Assembly: GCA_028282595.1 (NCBI GenBank)
Contig: JANQHQ010000039.1
Location: 1-64,000 of the forward strand
Source of the DNA: Chlorobium sp.
GTDB lineage: Bacteria > Bacteroidota > Chlorobiia > Chlorobiales > Chlorobiaceae
Length of the DNA: 64,000 nucleotides
Direction: 5' to 3'
Positions 25,575 to 32,754 of the stretch are shown piece by piece. Positions within the stretch are counted from its first letter, which is position 1. Each line of letters opens with the position of its first letter. The translations under genes and the position numbers were made by a program. Under the pieces are notes generated by a model. It was given only the letters and a program-made list of their open reading frames with translations, did no database searches and had not been told where the DNA came from.

Positions 25575-25686
25575 GGGCATCTCTACGTATTGTCACAGGC
25601 GGTTCACGTGCAAGGCGAACGGAGTTCCCGACTCGTCGGGACAACGATGCAGTTGAAGCGCGGAATACATACAGTAGAGGTACCCT
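25575..25686. repeat. MITE-like element, copy 2
   Basis: About 112 bp between yqeY and serS. The left end GGGCATCTCTACGTATTGTCAC and the right end CATACAGTAGAGGTACCCT are imperfect inverted repeats. The interior has TTCCCGACTCGTCGGGACAA. No coding capacity. Related copies lie at 3462, 29840 and 59653. Confidence 0.7.
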
Positions 25687-25726
25687 CCCGGAGACAGTGC
25701 TACAACCATAACAACGCCCACAATCT

Positions 25727-27010
25727 ATGCTCGATATCAATCTGATCCGGCAGCATCCGGAAGAGATTGCCGGAATGCTGAAGAAGCGCCGACAGGCGGA
25801 GGACTCTTCGAAAGTCGACGAGCTTCTGGAGCTCGACGCGGAGCGTCGGCGGCTCATCAAACGCTCTGACGAGATGAAGGCGGTCAGAAACCGCGTTTCC
25901 AGGGAGATAGCGGTCATCAAACGCTCCGGCCAGGGATCCGCCGACGAGCTTATCCTGGAGATGAAGGACGTCGCGGATGAAATCGGCTCAATGGATGAAA
26001 CAATCTCCCGGATCGAGCGGCAGACGGAAGCCATTCTCCTCGTCCTGCCCAACAGGCTCCATCCCGACGTACCCGAAGGAAGCTCGGCCGACGACAACGT
26101 CGTCTACAGGGAACCGGTTTCATTCGGCCGAACGCCCGATTTCAACGTGACAAACCATCTCGACCTCGGCAACAGACTCGGCATACTCGATTTCGAGCGT
26201 GGGGCGAAGATCACCGGCTCCGGTTTCCCGGTCTATACGGGCAAGGGTGCAAAGCTTGAACGCGCCCTGTTGAACTTCATGCTCGACTACCATACGGAAA
26301 AACACGGCTACACCGAGGTCTTCCCACCGTTCATGGTCAACGAAGATTCACTGCGTGGAACCGGCAACTGGCCGAAATTCGCCGACCAGGTCTACTACAT
26401 GAACGAGGACAAACTCTATGCGATACCGACCGCCGAGGTGCCGGTAACCAACCTCCACCGGGACGAGATGCTGAAGGACGAGCAGCTTCCCCTCTCCTAT
26501 GCGGCCTATTCGGCCTGCTTCCGCAGAGAAGCCGGCAGCTACGGAAAAGACACGCGCGGCTTTTTGAGAGTGCACCAGTTCAACAAGGTCGAAATGGTAA
26601 AGTTCACCCGCCCCGAAGCGTCCTACGACGCTCTCGAGGAGATCCTGCAAAATGCCGAAGCGATTCTCAAAGCCCTTGAAATCCCCTACCGCGTCCTGCT
26701 CCTCTGCAGCGGAGACATCAGCGCAAGCGCGGCCAAATGCTACGACATCGAGGTCTGGTCCCCCGCCGAAAAGAAGTATCTCGAGGCATCGAGCTGTTCG
26801 AACTTCGAGGACTATCAGGCGCGCAGGGCCAACATACGCTTCAAGCCCGCAGGTTCTTCGAAGCCGGCCTACGTCCACACGCTCAACGGATCCGGGCTCG
26901 CCACATCGAGGCTGATGGTATCCCTTCTCGAAAACTACCAGACTCCCGAAGGAACCGTCACCGTACCCGAGGCACTGAGGAAGTACACCGGCTTCGACGT
27001 TATCGGATGA
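25727..27010 (+). CDS. serS: Seryl-tRNA synthetase
   Basis: A 427-residue class II synthetase. The N-terminal coiled-coil arm (about 25-100) that grips the long variable arm of tRNA-Ser is obvious, followed by the catalytic core with motif 2 (ACFRREAGSYGKDTRGFLRVH) and motif 3 (NGSGLATSRLMVSLLENYQ). It opens with MLDINLIRQHPEEI, the usual family start. It also charges selenocysteine and serine-requiring tRNAs as known for the family. Preceded by a MITE-like element that may hold or disrupt its promoter. Confidence 0.97.
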   Translation: MLDINLIRQHPEEIAGMLKKRRQAEDSSKVDELLELDAERRRLIKRSDEMKAVRNRVSREIAVIKRSGQGSADELILEMKDVADEIGSMDETISRIERQTEAILLVLPNRLHPDVPEGSSADDNVVYREPVSFGRTPDFNVTNHLDLGNRLGILDFERGAKITGSGFPVYTGKGAKLERALLNFMLDYHTEKHGYTEVFPPFMVNEDSLRGTGNWPKFADQVYYMNEDKLYAIPTAEVPVTNLHRDEMLKDEQLPLSYAAYSACFRREAGSYGKDTRGFLRVHQFNKVEMVKFTRPEASYDALEEILQNAEAILKALEIPYRVLLLCSGDISASAAKCYDIEVWSPAEKKYLEASSCSNFEDYQARRANIRFKPAGSSKPAYVHTLNGSGLATSRLMVSLLENYQTPEGTVTVPEALRKYTGFDVIG

Positions 27011-27085
27011 AGAAGCCCTGTGTTCCCGGCCCATCGGAAGGCGGAATTTCCTGAACCGCAGGGCTCCTCAAAAGCGCAATGCGCC

Positions 27086-27358
27086 TCAGTGCTCGATCCG
27101 TTTGATCGAAACGATGTGGGGATCGCCCGTCGCCGGCGCATACACACGCATCATCGCGGCTTCGTTCGCCGCTCCGGGGTAGAGCCCTTTGGCATTGCAG
27201 AAGAAATCGTAATTCACGCCCGAGACAACCTGTGTAGAAACCGCGACAGGACTGTATTCGACACCAACCAGCGTGCTCGTGACTTTTTTGAACACCGCCA
27301 TCTCTTCCGCAGAAATGTTGCAGGCAAACGGCGACCATCCACCGGTTATGTCTGACAT
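27086..27358 (-). CDS. Small cystatin/stefin-like protein
   Basis: A 90-residue protein with an excellent ribosome-binding site (AAAGGAGG seven bases before the ATG at 27358). There is an early Gly-Gly (DITGGWSP), a helix (SAEEMAVFKKVTSTLVG), the phrase STQVVSGVNYDFFCNAKG and a final strand HIVSIKRIE. The order glycine, helix, QxVxG and strands is that of single-domain cystatins (type 1, stefins), in which QxVxG inserts into the active site of papain-like proteases. There is no signal peptide, so it should be cytosolic. The protease-inhibitor role is inferred; it could instead be a non-inhibitory cystatin fold. Convergent with serS. Confidence 0.6.
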   Translation of the reverse strand: MSDITGGWSPFACNISAEEMAVFKKVTSTLVGVEYSPVAVSTQVVSGVNYDFFCNAKGLYPGAANEAAMMRVYAPATGDPHIVSIKRIEH

Positions 27359-27731
27359 AATAACCTCCTTTAAGGTTTGATGTTGGGGGATACGCTCCCT
27401 TTCTCTCCGCATGGGGGAAGGCCGGGAACGGACAGAAAGCAGCCGGACGTTCCGGCGGCAGGCACGGCTCAATAACAACCGCAGGCACGCCATTCCGAAA
27501 ACCTTCCGAATACTTCAAAAACAATATATTATTTCGTCAAAAACAATTCAAAGTAAAACCAAAGCATTACAAAAAAAGAGTATTAAGTATATGTAAAATA
27601 TGACGTCGGTGCGGAAAAAGCGGCCTGCGCCGACCGCCGCGCGAAAGATTAGGTTAACACGACGAAATTACCGATGATAAAAGAGAGACGGTTCCCGACA
27701 GTTCCGCCAACCACCCGGAAAAGACTCCGCC
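27359..27731. other. AT-rich intergenic region
   Basis: No gene seen. The stretch 27510-27605 is strikingly AT-rich compared with its surroundings (repeated AAAACAA, AATATATTATT, AAAGAGTATTAAGTATATGTAAAATATG) and probably contains promoters for the cystatin-like gene on the left and the sulfotransferase gene on the right. Confidence 0.5.
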
Positions 27732-28721
27732 GTGAAGCTCAAGTTTACCTTCAAATCACATATAGTAACGCCTTTGAGGAAAGCGGCGCTGGAGTTGAGT
27801 CGCAGACTGGGAGAGTATGAGGAGACCGTCTGGCTGATCGGGGACGGACGGAGCGGCACCACCTGGGTTTCCGACCTCATCAACCATGGGAGAAGGTACC
27901 GGGAGATGTTCGAGCCGTTTCATCCGATGGCTATCGACGCAATGCGTTTTCTGCGGCCCCATCAGTACATGAGGCCGGACGAACGCCACGAACAGTTCGA
28001 AAAGGTCGCGGCGGATGTCTTCAGCGGACGATTCATGCATCCGAGGGTGGATGCGGCAAGCCGGGCGTTTTTCTGCCGAAAGCTGCTTATCAAGGATATC
28101 TTTGCGAACCTTTTCGCGTACTGGGCATCCCGCCGCTTCCCGGAACTGAAAATCGTCCTGCTCATCCGCAACCCCTTTGCGGTGGCCCTGTCGAAAAGCC
28201 GGAAAAAAGACTGGCTCTGGGTCGACGACCCGATGATTCTCCTGCAGCAGCAAGCGCTTTTCGAGGATTACCTGCAGCCCTTCGAAGACCTCATCGCCGA
28301 AACCGCCGGGAACGGGGACTATATTCTGCGCCAGATACTCATCTGGTCCATCCTGCACCACGTTCCCCTCAGACAGTTCGGCGAAAACCGGCTGCACATA
28401 GTCTTTTACGAGGAAATGTTCGCCGACCCGAACCGTGAACTGTCGTCCCTCCTCGCCTTCCTGTCAGACCAGGAGGAAAGTCCCGCCGTGGAGCTCGACA
28501 AGCGAACGATCGGACGCCTCAGCAGATTCTCCGGCAGGGAAAGCACCCTTGCAACCGGAAAGTCGCCCGTCACCTCCTGGAAAAGCGAACTCTCCTCACG
28601 CCAGATCGACGCGGGGCTTACCATCCTGCATGCATTCGGCCTCGACGGGCTGTACGACGAAAACTCCATGCCCTGCCGCAGCTCGCTTTTCGACCTGCAG
28701 GGAGCGGAAGACTGTCTCTGA
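27732..28721 (+). CDS. Sulfotransferase-family protein
   Basis: A 329-residue protein with the two PAPS-binding motifs of sulfotransferases: the 5'-phosphosulfate loop WLIGDGRSGTTWVSDL near residue 35 and the 3'-phosphate motif VLLIRNPFAVALSKSRKK near 140. The region between is helical (PSELKI, WASRRF). It transfers a sulfuryl group from PAPS to a carbohydrate or lipid acceptor in its family; the acceptor here is unknown. It starts at GTG 27732. No PAPS-synthesis gene or polysaccharide cluster is adjacent. Confidence 0.82.
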   Translation: MKLKFTFKSHIVTPLRKAALELSRRLGEYEETVWLIGDGRSGTTWVSDLINHGRRYREMFEPFHPMAIDAMRFLRPHQYMRPDERHEQFEKVAADVFSGRFMHPRVDAASRAFFCRKLLIKDIFANLFAYWASRRFPELKIVLLIRNPFAVALSKSRKKDWLWVDDPMILLQQQALFEDYLQPFEDLIAETAGNGDYILRQILIWSILHHVPLRQFGENRLHIVFYEEMFADPNRELSSLLAFLSDQEESPAVELDKRTIGRLSRFSGRESTLATGKSPVTSWKSELSSRQIDAGLTILHAFGLDGLYDENSMPCRSSLFDLQGAEDCL

Positions 28722-28746
28722 TCGGAAAGAAAACGGTTCCGGGTGA

Positions 28747-29820
28747 TCACGCCGCGGTACTGTCCTTCGCCTCTATCGCCTGCAGAAACTCCTTCACCAT
28801 GCCGCTCACCTTGTCCACGAGGATCAGAAACGCGTCGTGGCCGTAGGGTTCGTGCAGGTAACGGATCGAGGCGTCGGGCATGTATCGGGCAAGCTCCTCC
28901 TGCTCCTCCTTCGGATAGAGGATGTCGGAGGTGATGGAAAGAATTTCTACCGGCACGGTGACGGAAGAGAGTACCTGCATGTAGTCGCCCCGTCCCCGGG
29001 AGAGATCGTGCGAGTCCATCGCCCTCGTGAGCGTCATGTAGGTGTTCGCGTCGAAACGGCCGACCAGTTTTTCCCCCTGATAGCGCAGGTAGCTTTCGGC
29101 CTGGAAAAGGTCTTCGTTTTTTTTCTCCCGGCCGAACCGGTCCTGGAAGTTCTCGAAGCTCCGATAGGAACACATCGCCATCATGCGCGCCGCGGCGAGA
29201 CCTTTCCCCGGAGGAGAGCCCGGTTCGTACCAGCCGCCGTTCCAGTCGCGATCGGCGACGATCGCCTGGCGCTGCGCCTCACTCTGGGCGATGCACCACG
29301 CCGAGTGCCGTCCGGAAACGCCCATCGGCATCAACGCCCGCACCCTGTCCGGAAACATGCAGCCCCATTCCAGAACCTGCATCCCGCCGAGGGATGCACC
29401 GACGACGAGTTTCACCTGTTCGATTCCGAGCTCGTCGAGCAGGAGGCGCTGCAGTTTCACCATGTCACGAATCGTAACATACGGAAATCCCGGGCCGTAG
29501 GGCCTGCCTGTCAGGGGGTTCGGCGACAGGGGGCCGGTCGTGCCGTAACAGCTTCCGAGCACGTTGCTGCAGATAATGAAATCCTTCGTGTCGTCGAACG
29601 CCTTCCCTTCGCCGAACAAACCTTCCCACCAGACGTCGGCGTCGGCCGATCCCGTCAGCGCGTGACAGACCAGAACGACATTGTTCCGTTCACGGTTCAA
29701 CGCCCCCCACGTCCTGTACGCAACGGTCACTTCCGGGAGTTCACTGCCGGACTCGAGCGTAAACGGCTTGCGTGAAACGAAAAAACCGGTCTTTTCAGAA
29801 ATGATGTCGATGTAGCCCAT
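28747..29820 (-). CDS. metX: Homoserine O-acetyltransferase
   Basis: A 357-residue alpha/beta hydrolase that acetylates L-homoserine with acetyl-CoA, the first committed step of methionine synthesis by direct sulfhydrylation. The nucleophile is Ser143 in VVGASLGGMQ; the oxyanion region CHALTGSADAD and the terminal catalytic Asp and His (ITSDILYP, GHDAFL) are visible. It lies downstream of metY on the same strand; the 138-bp gap between them is mostly a MITE-like element. Both are expected to be controlled by the SAM riboswitch upstream of metY unless the element introduces its own promoter or a break. Confidence 0.95.
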   Translation of the reverse strand: MGYIDIISEKTGFFVSRKPFTLESGSELPEVTVAYRTWGALNRERNNVVLVCHALTGSADADVWWEGLFGEGKAFDDTKDFIICSNVLGSCYGTTGPLSPNPLTGRPYGPGFPYVTIRDMVKLQRLLLDELGIEQVKLVVGASLGGMQVLEWGCMFPDRVRALMPMGVSGRHSAWCIAQSEAQRQAIVADRDWNGGWYEPGSPPGKGLAAARMMAMCSYRSFENFQDRFGREKKNEDLFQAESYLRYQGEKLVGRFDANTYMTLTRAMDSHDLSRGRGDYMQVLSSVTVPVEILSITSDILYPKEEQEELARYMPDASIRYLHEPYGHDAFLILVDKVSGMVKEFLQAIEAKDSTAA

Positions 29821-29839
29821 AGAATCGCCTGGTACTATT

Positions 29840-29960
29840 GGTCACCTCTATGTATTTATTCCGCGCTTCAATTGCTTCGTTGTCCCGACACGTCGGGACT
29901 CCGGTTTCGAAGTTTATCCCGATTGCTATCGGGACTCATGACAATACATAGAAGTACCCT
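29840..29960. repeat. MITE-like element, copy 3, in the metY-metX gap
   Basis: About 121 bp. The left end GGTCACCTCTATGTATT and the right end AATACATAGAAGTACCCT are inverted repeats of about 17 bp. The interior has TGTCCCGACACGTCGGGACT and ATCCCGATTGCTATCGGGACT palindromes. Its right end provides the first two bases of the metY stop codon on the minus strand (29959-29961). Confidence 0.75.
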
Positions 29961-31245
29961 ATTGTGAAAACGCCTGCTCGAAGTCATTGCGAATATCGTC
30001 GATATGCTCGATCCCTACGGAAACCCGCACCATGTCGCGGCTCACTCCCGCCGACTCCTGCTCCGACCTGCTGAGCTGCTGATGGGTCGTCGAGGCCGGA
30101 TGGATCACCAGGGTCTTGGCGTCGCCGACATTGGCCAGATGGCTCGCCAGCTTCACGCTGTCGATAAAGCGCACCGCGCCGTCGTAACCGCTCTTCATCC
30201 CGAAGCTCAGTACGCAACCGAAACCGTTGTCGAGAAACTTCTGCGCATTTTCGTACGTCGGATGATCGGGAAGGCCGGGATAGTCGACCCATGCGACCGA
30301 CGGATGATCCTGAAGCCAGAGAGCGAGCGCCATGGCGTTGTCCGCGTGCCGCTGGGCACGCAGGGAGATGGTTTCGAGCCCCTGCAGCAGCAGGAAGGAA
30401 TTGAACGGACTGATCGCCGGCCCGAAATCCCTCAACCCTTCGACCCGCGCACGGATCATGAAAGCGAGGTTGCCGAAGGTTTCGTGAAATTTCAATCCGT
30501 GATAACCGGGAGAAGGCTCGGTAAAAACCGGAAACTTCCCGTTGCTCCAGTCGAACCTTCCGGAATCGACGATGATACCGCCCATCGAGGTTCCGTGTCC
30601 CCCGATCCATTTCGTCGCCGAAGCGACGACGATATCCGCGCCATGCCCGATCGGCTTGCACAGATAACCGGCGCAGCCGAACGTATTGTCGACGATCAGC
30701 GGAATGCCGTGCCGGCGGGCGAGCGCGGCCAGCGCCTCGAAGTCCGGAACGTGGAACGCGGGATTGCCGATGGATTCGATGTAGAGAGCTTTCGTGGTTT
30801 CGTCGATCCGCTCCTCGAACTGCTCGGGTTTCAGCCCGGCAGCGAACCTCACGTCGATGCCGAGTCTCGGAAGGGACACCTTGAACTGATTGTAAGTCCC
30901 GCCGTAGAGATAGCCCGAGGAAACGATGGAGTCCCCGGCCTGACAGAGATTGGTCAGCGCGATGAACTGCGCGGAGTGACCGCTTGCGAGGGCGAGTCCC
31001 GCCACGCCGCCTTCCAGAGCCGCGAGACGCTTTTCCAGCACGTCCGTGGTCGGATTCATCAGGCGGGTGTAGATGTTGCCGAACTCCTTGAGAGCGAACA
31101 GGTCCGCACCGTGGCGAGCGTTCTCGAACACGTACGAGGTTGTCTGATAGATCGGGACCGCCCGCGAATGGGTTACCGGATCGGGCTCCTGTCCCGCATG
31201 AACCTGGAGCGTCTCATACCGGCAGCCGGAATATGGCTGGCTCAT
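29959..31245 (-). CDS. metY: O-acetylhomoserine sulfhydrylase
   Basis: A 428-residue PLP enzyme of the Cys/Met metabolism family that makes homocysteine from O-acetylhomoserine and sulfide, fitting a sulfide-oxidising organism. The PLP lysine lies in ASATKWIGGHGT and the family opening YETLQVHAGQEPDPVT is intact. Near the C terminus is the conserved SRSEQESAGVSRDMVRVSVGIEHIDDI. The ATG at 31245 is chosen over a TTG two codons upstream. A SAM-I riboswitch lies about 105 bases upstream, so expression should fall when S-adenosylmethionine is abundant. metX follows. Confidence 0.95.
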   Translation of the reverse strand: MSQPYSGCRYETLQVHAGQEPDPVTHSRAVPIYQTTSYVFENARHGADLFALKEFGNIYTRLMNPTTDVLEKRLAALEGGVAGLALASGHSAQFIALTNLCQAGDSIVSSGYLYGGTYNQFKVSLPRLGIDVRFAAGLKPEQFEERIDETTKALYIESIGNPAFHVPDFEALAALARRHGIPLIVDNTFGCAGYLCKPIGHGADIVVASATKWIGGHGTSMGGIIVDSGRFDWSNGKFPVFTEPSPGYHGLKFHETFGNLAFMIRARVEGLRDFGPAISPFNSFLLLQGLETISLRAQRHADNAMALALWLQDHPSVAWVDYPGLPDHPTYENAQKFLDNGFGCVLSFGMKSGYDGAVRFIDSVKLASHLANVGDAKTLVIHPASTTHQQLSRSEQESAGVSRDMVRVSVGIEHIDDIRNDFEQAFSQ

Positions 31246-31349
31246 AATCAAAACGTGTCATGAGTTGAAAGCGATCACCCATAGGGAAAACACGGGAAGA
31301 GAGAAGCGGCGGGGCAAGGAAGAAGAGCATGCGTCCGAGGGAATGCACA

Positions 31350-31463
31350 TGCGATCATCTCTCCCGTCCTGCTTGTCCGGGATGGAATTGGCACCAATCA
31401 CTGCTGACGGTTGCCAAGGCTTCTCAGGGCCAGTCCCTCCACCTTTCTGGATGATTGCTCGAA
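31350..31463 (-). ncRNA. SAM-I (S-box) riboswitch controlling metY-metX
   Basis: Read on the minus strand. The P1 strands GCAATCATC (near 31452-31460) and GATGATCGC (near 31351-31359) pair with one mismatch. Between them are the conserved blocks GGTGGAGGGACTGGCCC, GAGAAGCC, GGCAACC and GGTGCCAATTCC in the correct order, which form the core of the SAM-binding aptamer. The gene downstream (metY) is a classic target. The expression platform lies in 31246-31349, where a GCATG...CATGC stem (31328-31352) is visible; it has no obvious T-run. Confidence 0.93.
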
Positions 31464-31906
31464 GACTATTCAAGAGAAAGAACAGTTCTGTCTGGTCTTA
31501 ATCTACGATAGAGATTTTTATTTTACAAAAATACCGACCGGGCAAACCGCCCCCATTTCAATGAACACCGGAGAGATCGCCCTCCCTGCCCCGAAGGAGA
31601 CTTGCATAACGGACAGCAAACCGGAACAGATCCGTTGTCGCTCGTCCCGGCGGAAGTACAGACGGTTGCAAGGCCGAATACAGATGGCTGAACGCAGCTG
31701 AAATAAGTATGCATAATACGCTGCTCCGGAAAATCAGCACATTCTTTTGCTTGAGCGCGGAGCAACAATGCAGTATATTTTACACACTTGTACCCAATCG
31801 GGTTGTACATGATAATAGAAGCACCCTAAAAAATGCCGGCCCGATTTTATTTCCCTGCATACTATTTCTCACATAACACTCAAATGAAACCATACGGGAG
31901 TCCACC
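31464..31906. other. Intergenic region with eroded rsmB 5' copy and repeat remnant
   Basis: No intact gene. It holds the probable metY promoter (right of 31463), then a degenerate copy of the first 85 bases of rsmB (31555-31640, listed separately). At about 31752-31827 there is a degenerate member of the MITE-like family, with TTGAGCGCGG at its left and GATAATAGAAGCACCCT at its right end. The AT-rich 31830-31890 segment probably holds the dps promoter. Confidence 0.6.
31555..31640 (+). pseudogene. Duplicated, decayed 5' end of rsmB
   Basis: Starting ATTTCAATGAACACCGGAGA, this matches the sequence around the rsmB start at 32749-32834 (ATTTCAATGAACGCCAGAGA) over about 85 bases with roughly 80 percent identity by eye. 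It encodes MNTGEIALPAPKE... against MNAREITLLVLKE... in rsmB. Similarity fades after CAGATCC. Most differences are transitions. The copy cannot make a functional enzyme. Confidence 0.75.
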
Positions 31907-32341
31907 ATGAACAAAATTCAATTACTGAACGTGTATCTTTCCAATCTCAGTGTCTGGAATACAAAACTTCACAACATCCACTGGAATGTCGTCGGACTGC
32001 AATTCATGCCCGTCCATAAACTTACCGAAGAACTGTATAACGACGCCTTCGAGAAACTGGATCAGATTGCGGAACAGATAAAAATTCTGGGCGAGCTGCC
32101 TTTCTCGACCACGAAAGAATACCTGGATAATTCCACCATAGAAGAAATCCCTGCCAGACCTTTCAACATCAAGGAAAGCCTGGAGATTGTCAAAGAAGAT
32201 ATGCGAAAAGTAAAAGAACAGGCTCTTACAGTCCGGGATGCTGCGGAAAAAGACGGGGATTTCGGCACCGTCAACATCATAGAAGACCATATCGCCGATT
32301 ATGACAAAAACCTCTGGTTTTTATCTTCTATGATAAAGTAG
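31907..32341 (+). CDS. dps: Dps / ferritin-like protein
   Basis: A 144-residue four-helix protein with the intersubunit ferroxidase residues of Dps: His25 (NIHWNVVG), His37 (MPVHKL), Asp52 and Glu56 (KLDQIAEQI). The spacing equals that of His31, His43, Asp58 and Glu62 in Listeria Dps. It should assemble into 12-mers that oxidise and store iron with peroxide. The gene is more AT-rich than its neighbours and is placed between a decayed copy of the rsmB start and rsmB itself, which suggests it was acquired. The start codon is preceded by ACGGGAGTCCACC. Confidence 0.9.
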   Translation: MNKIQLLNVYLSNLSVWNTKLHNIHWNVVGLQFMPVHKLTEELYNDAFEKLDQIAEQIKILGELPFSTTKEYLDNSTIEEIPARPFNIKESLEIVKEDMRKVKEQALTVRDAAEKDGDFGTVNIIEDHIADYDKNLWFLSSMIK

Positions 32342-32571
32342 GAATTAACGGCGAGCGGACGGTCGACGGAAAAAGGCGACACCAGCCCTGCTCCAGGCAA
32401 TGGCAATTTACCCGTCGAAATCACAAAAGTCATGGATTTTGGGGGTGGTGGGATCTTTTTCACAGAGATTTCCCATCATGGAATTGGGTGAAAAGAGATG
32501 CTTTATTGCGCCGTCGGCTTTTTTATGGGTGTAAATGGGTGTATTCTTGGGTATGATTGCCCGGACTTTCA
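32342..32571. other. Intergenic region downstream of dps
   Basis: No gene recognised. A possible terminator-like feature GCGCCGTCGGCTTTTTTAT occurs at about 32506-32525, without a convincing stem. It leads into a helix-turn-helix gene remnant. Confidence 0.4.
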
Positions 32572-32730
32572 CTGCAAATAGTTGACTTTGCACGTAAACA
32601 CGGTCGCATCACGATAGGCGAGGCTGTCAGACTGACCGGAGCGAGCCGGAACACGCTCAAAGGACATTTCCGAACCCTTGTCGAAAAAGGACAGTTAGCA
32701 AGACACGGAAGCGGGCGCGGAACCTGGTAG
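32557..32730 (+). pseudogene. Remnant of a winged-helix C-terminal domain
   Basis: An open frame after a TGA reads LPGLSLQIVDFARKHGRITI and continues with a helix-turn-helix (GEAVRLTGASRNTLKGHF, then LVEKGQLARHGSGRGTW) to a TAG at 32728-32730. This is the typical C-terminal winged-helix of Fic or AlbA_2/ATP-dependent-helicase-like proteins, cut off from its N-terminal part. It has no start codon with a ribosome-binding site, so it is probably a fragment left by recombination. Confidence 0.6.
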
Positions 32731-32754
32731 CATTTCCCCCTTACCTTTATTTCA

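Noticed and set aside
31523..31810. Small minus-strand open frames between metY and dps
   Set aside because: They cross the decayed rsmB copy and the repeat remnant, with no ribosome-binding site or family features.
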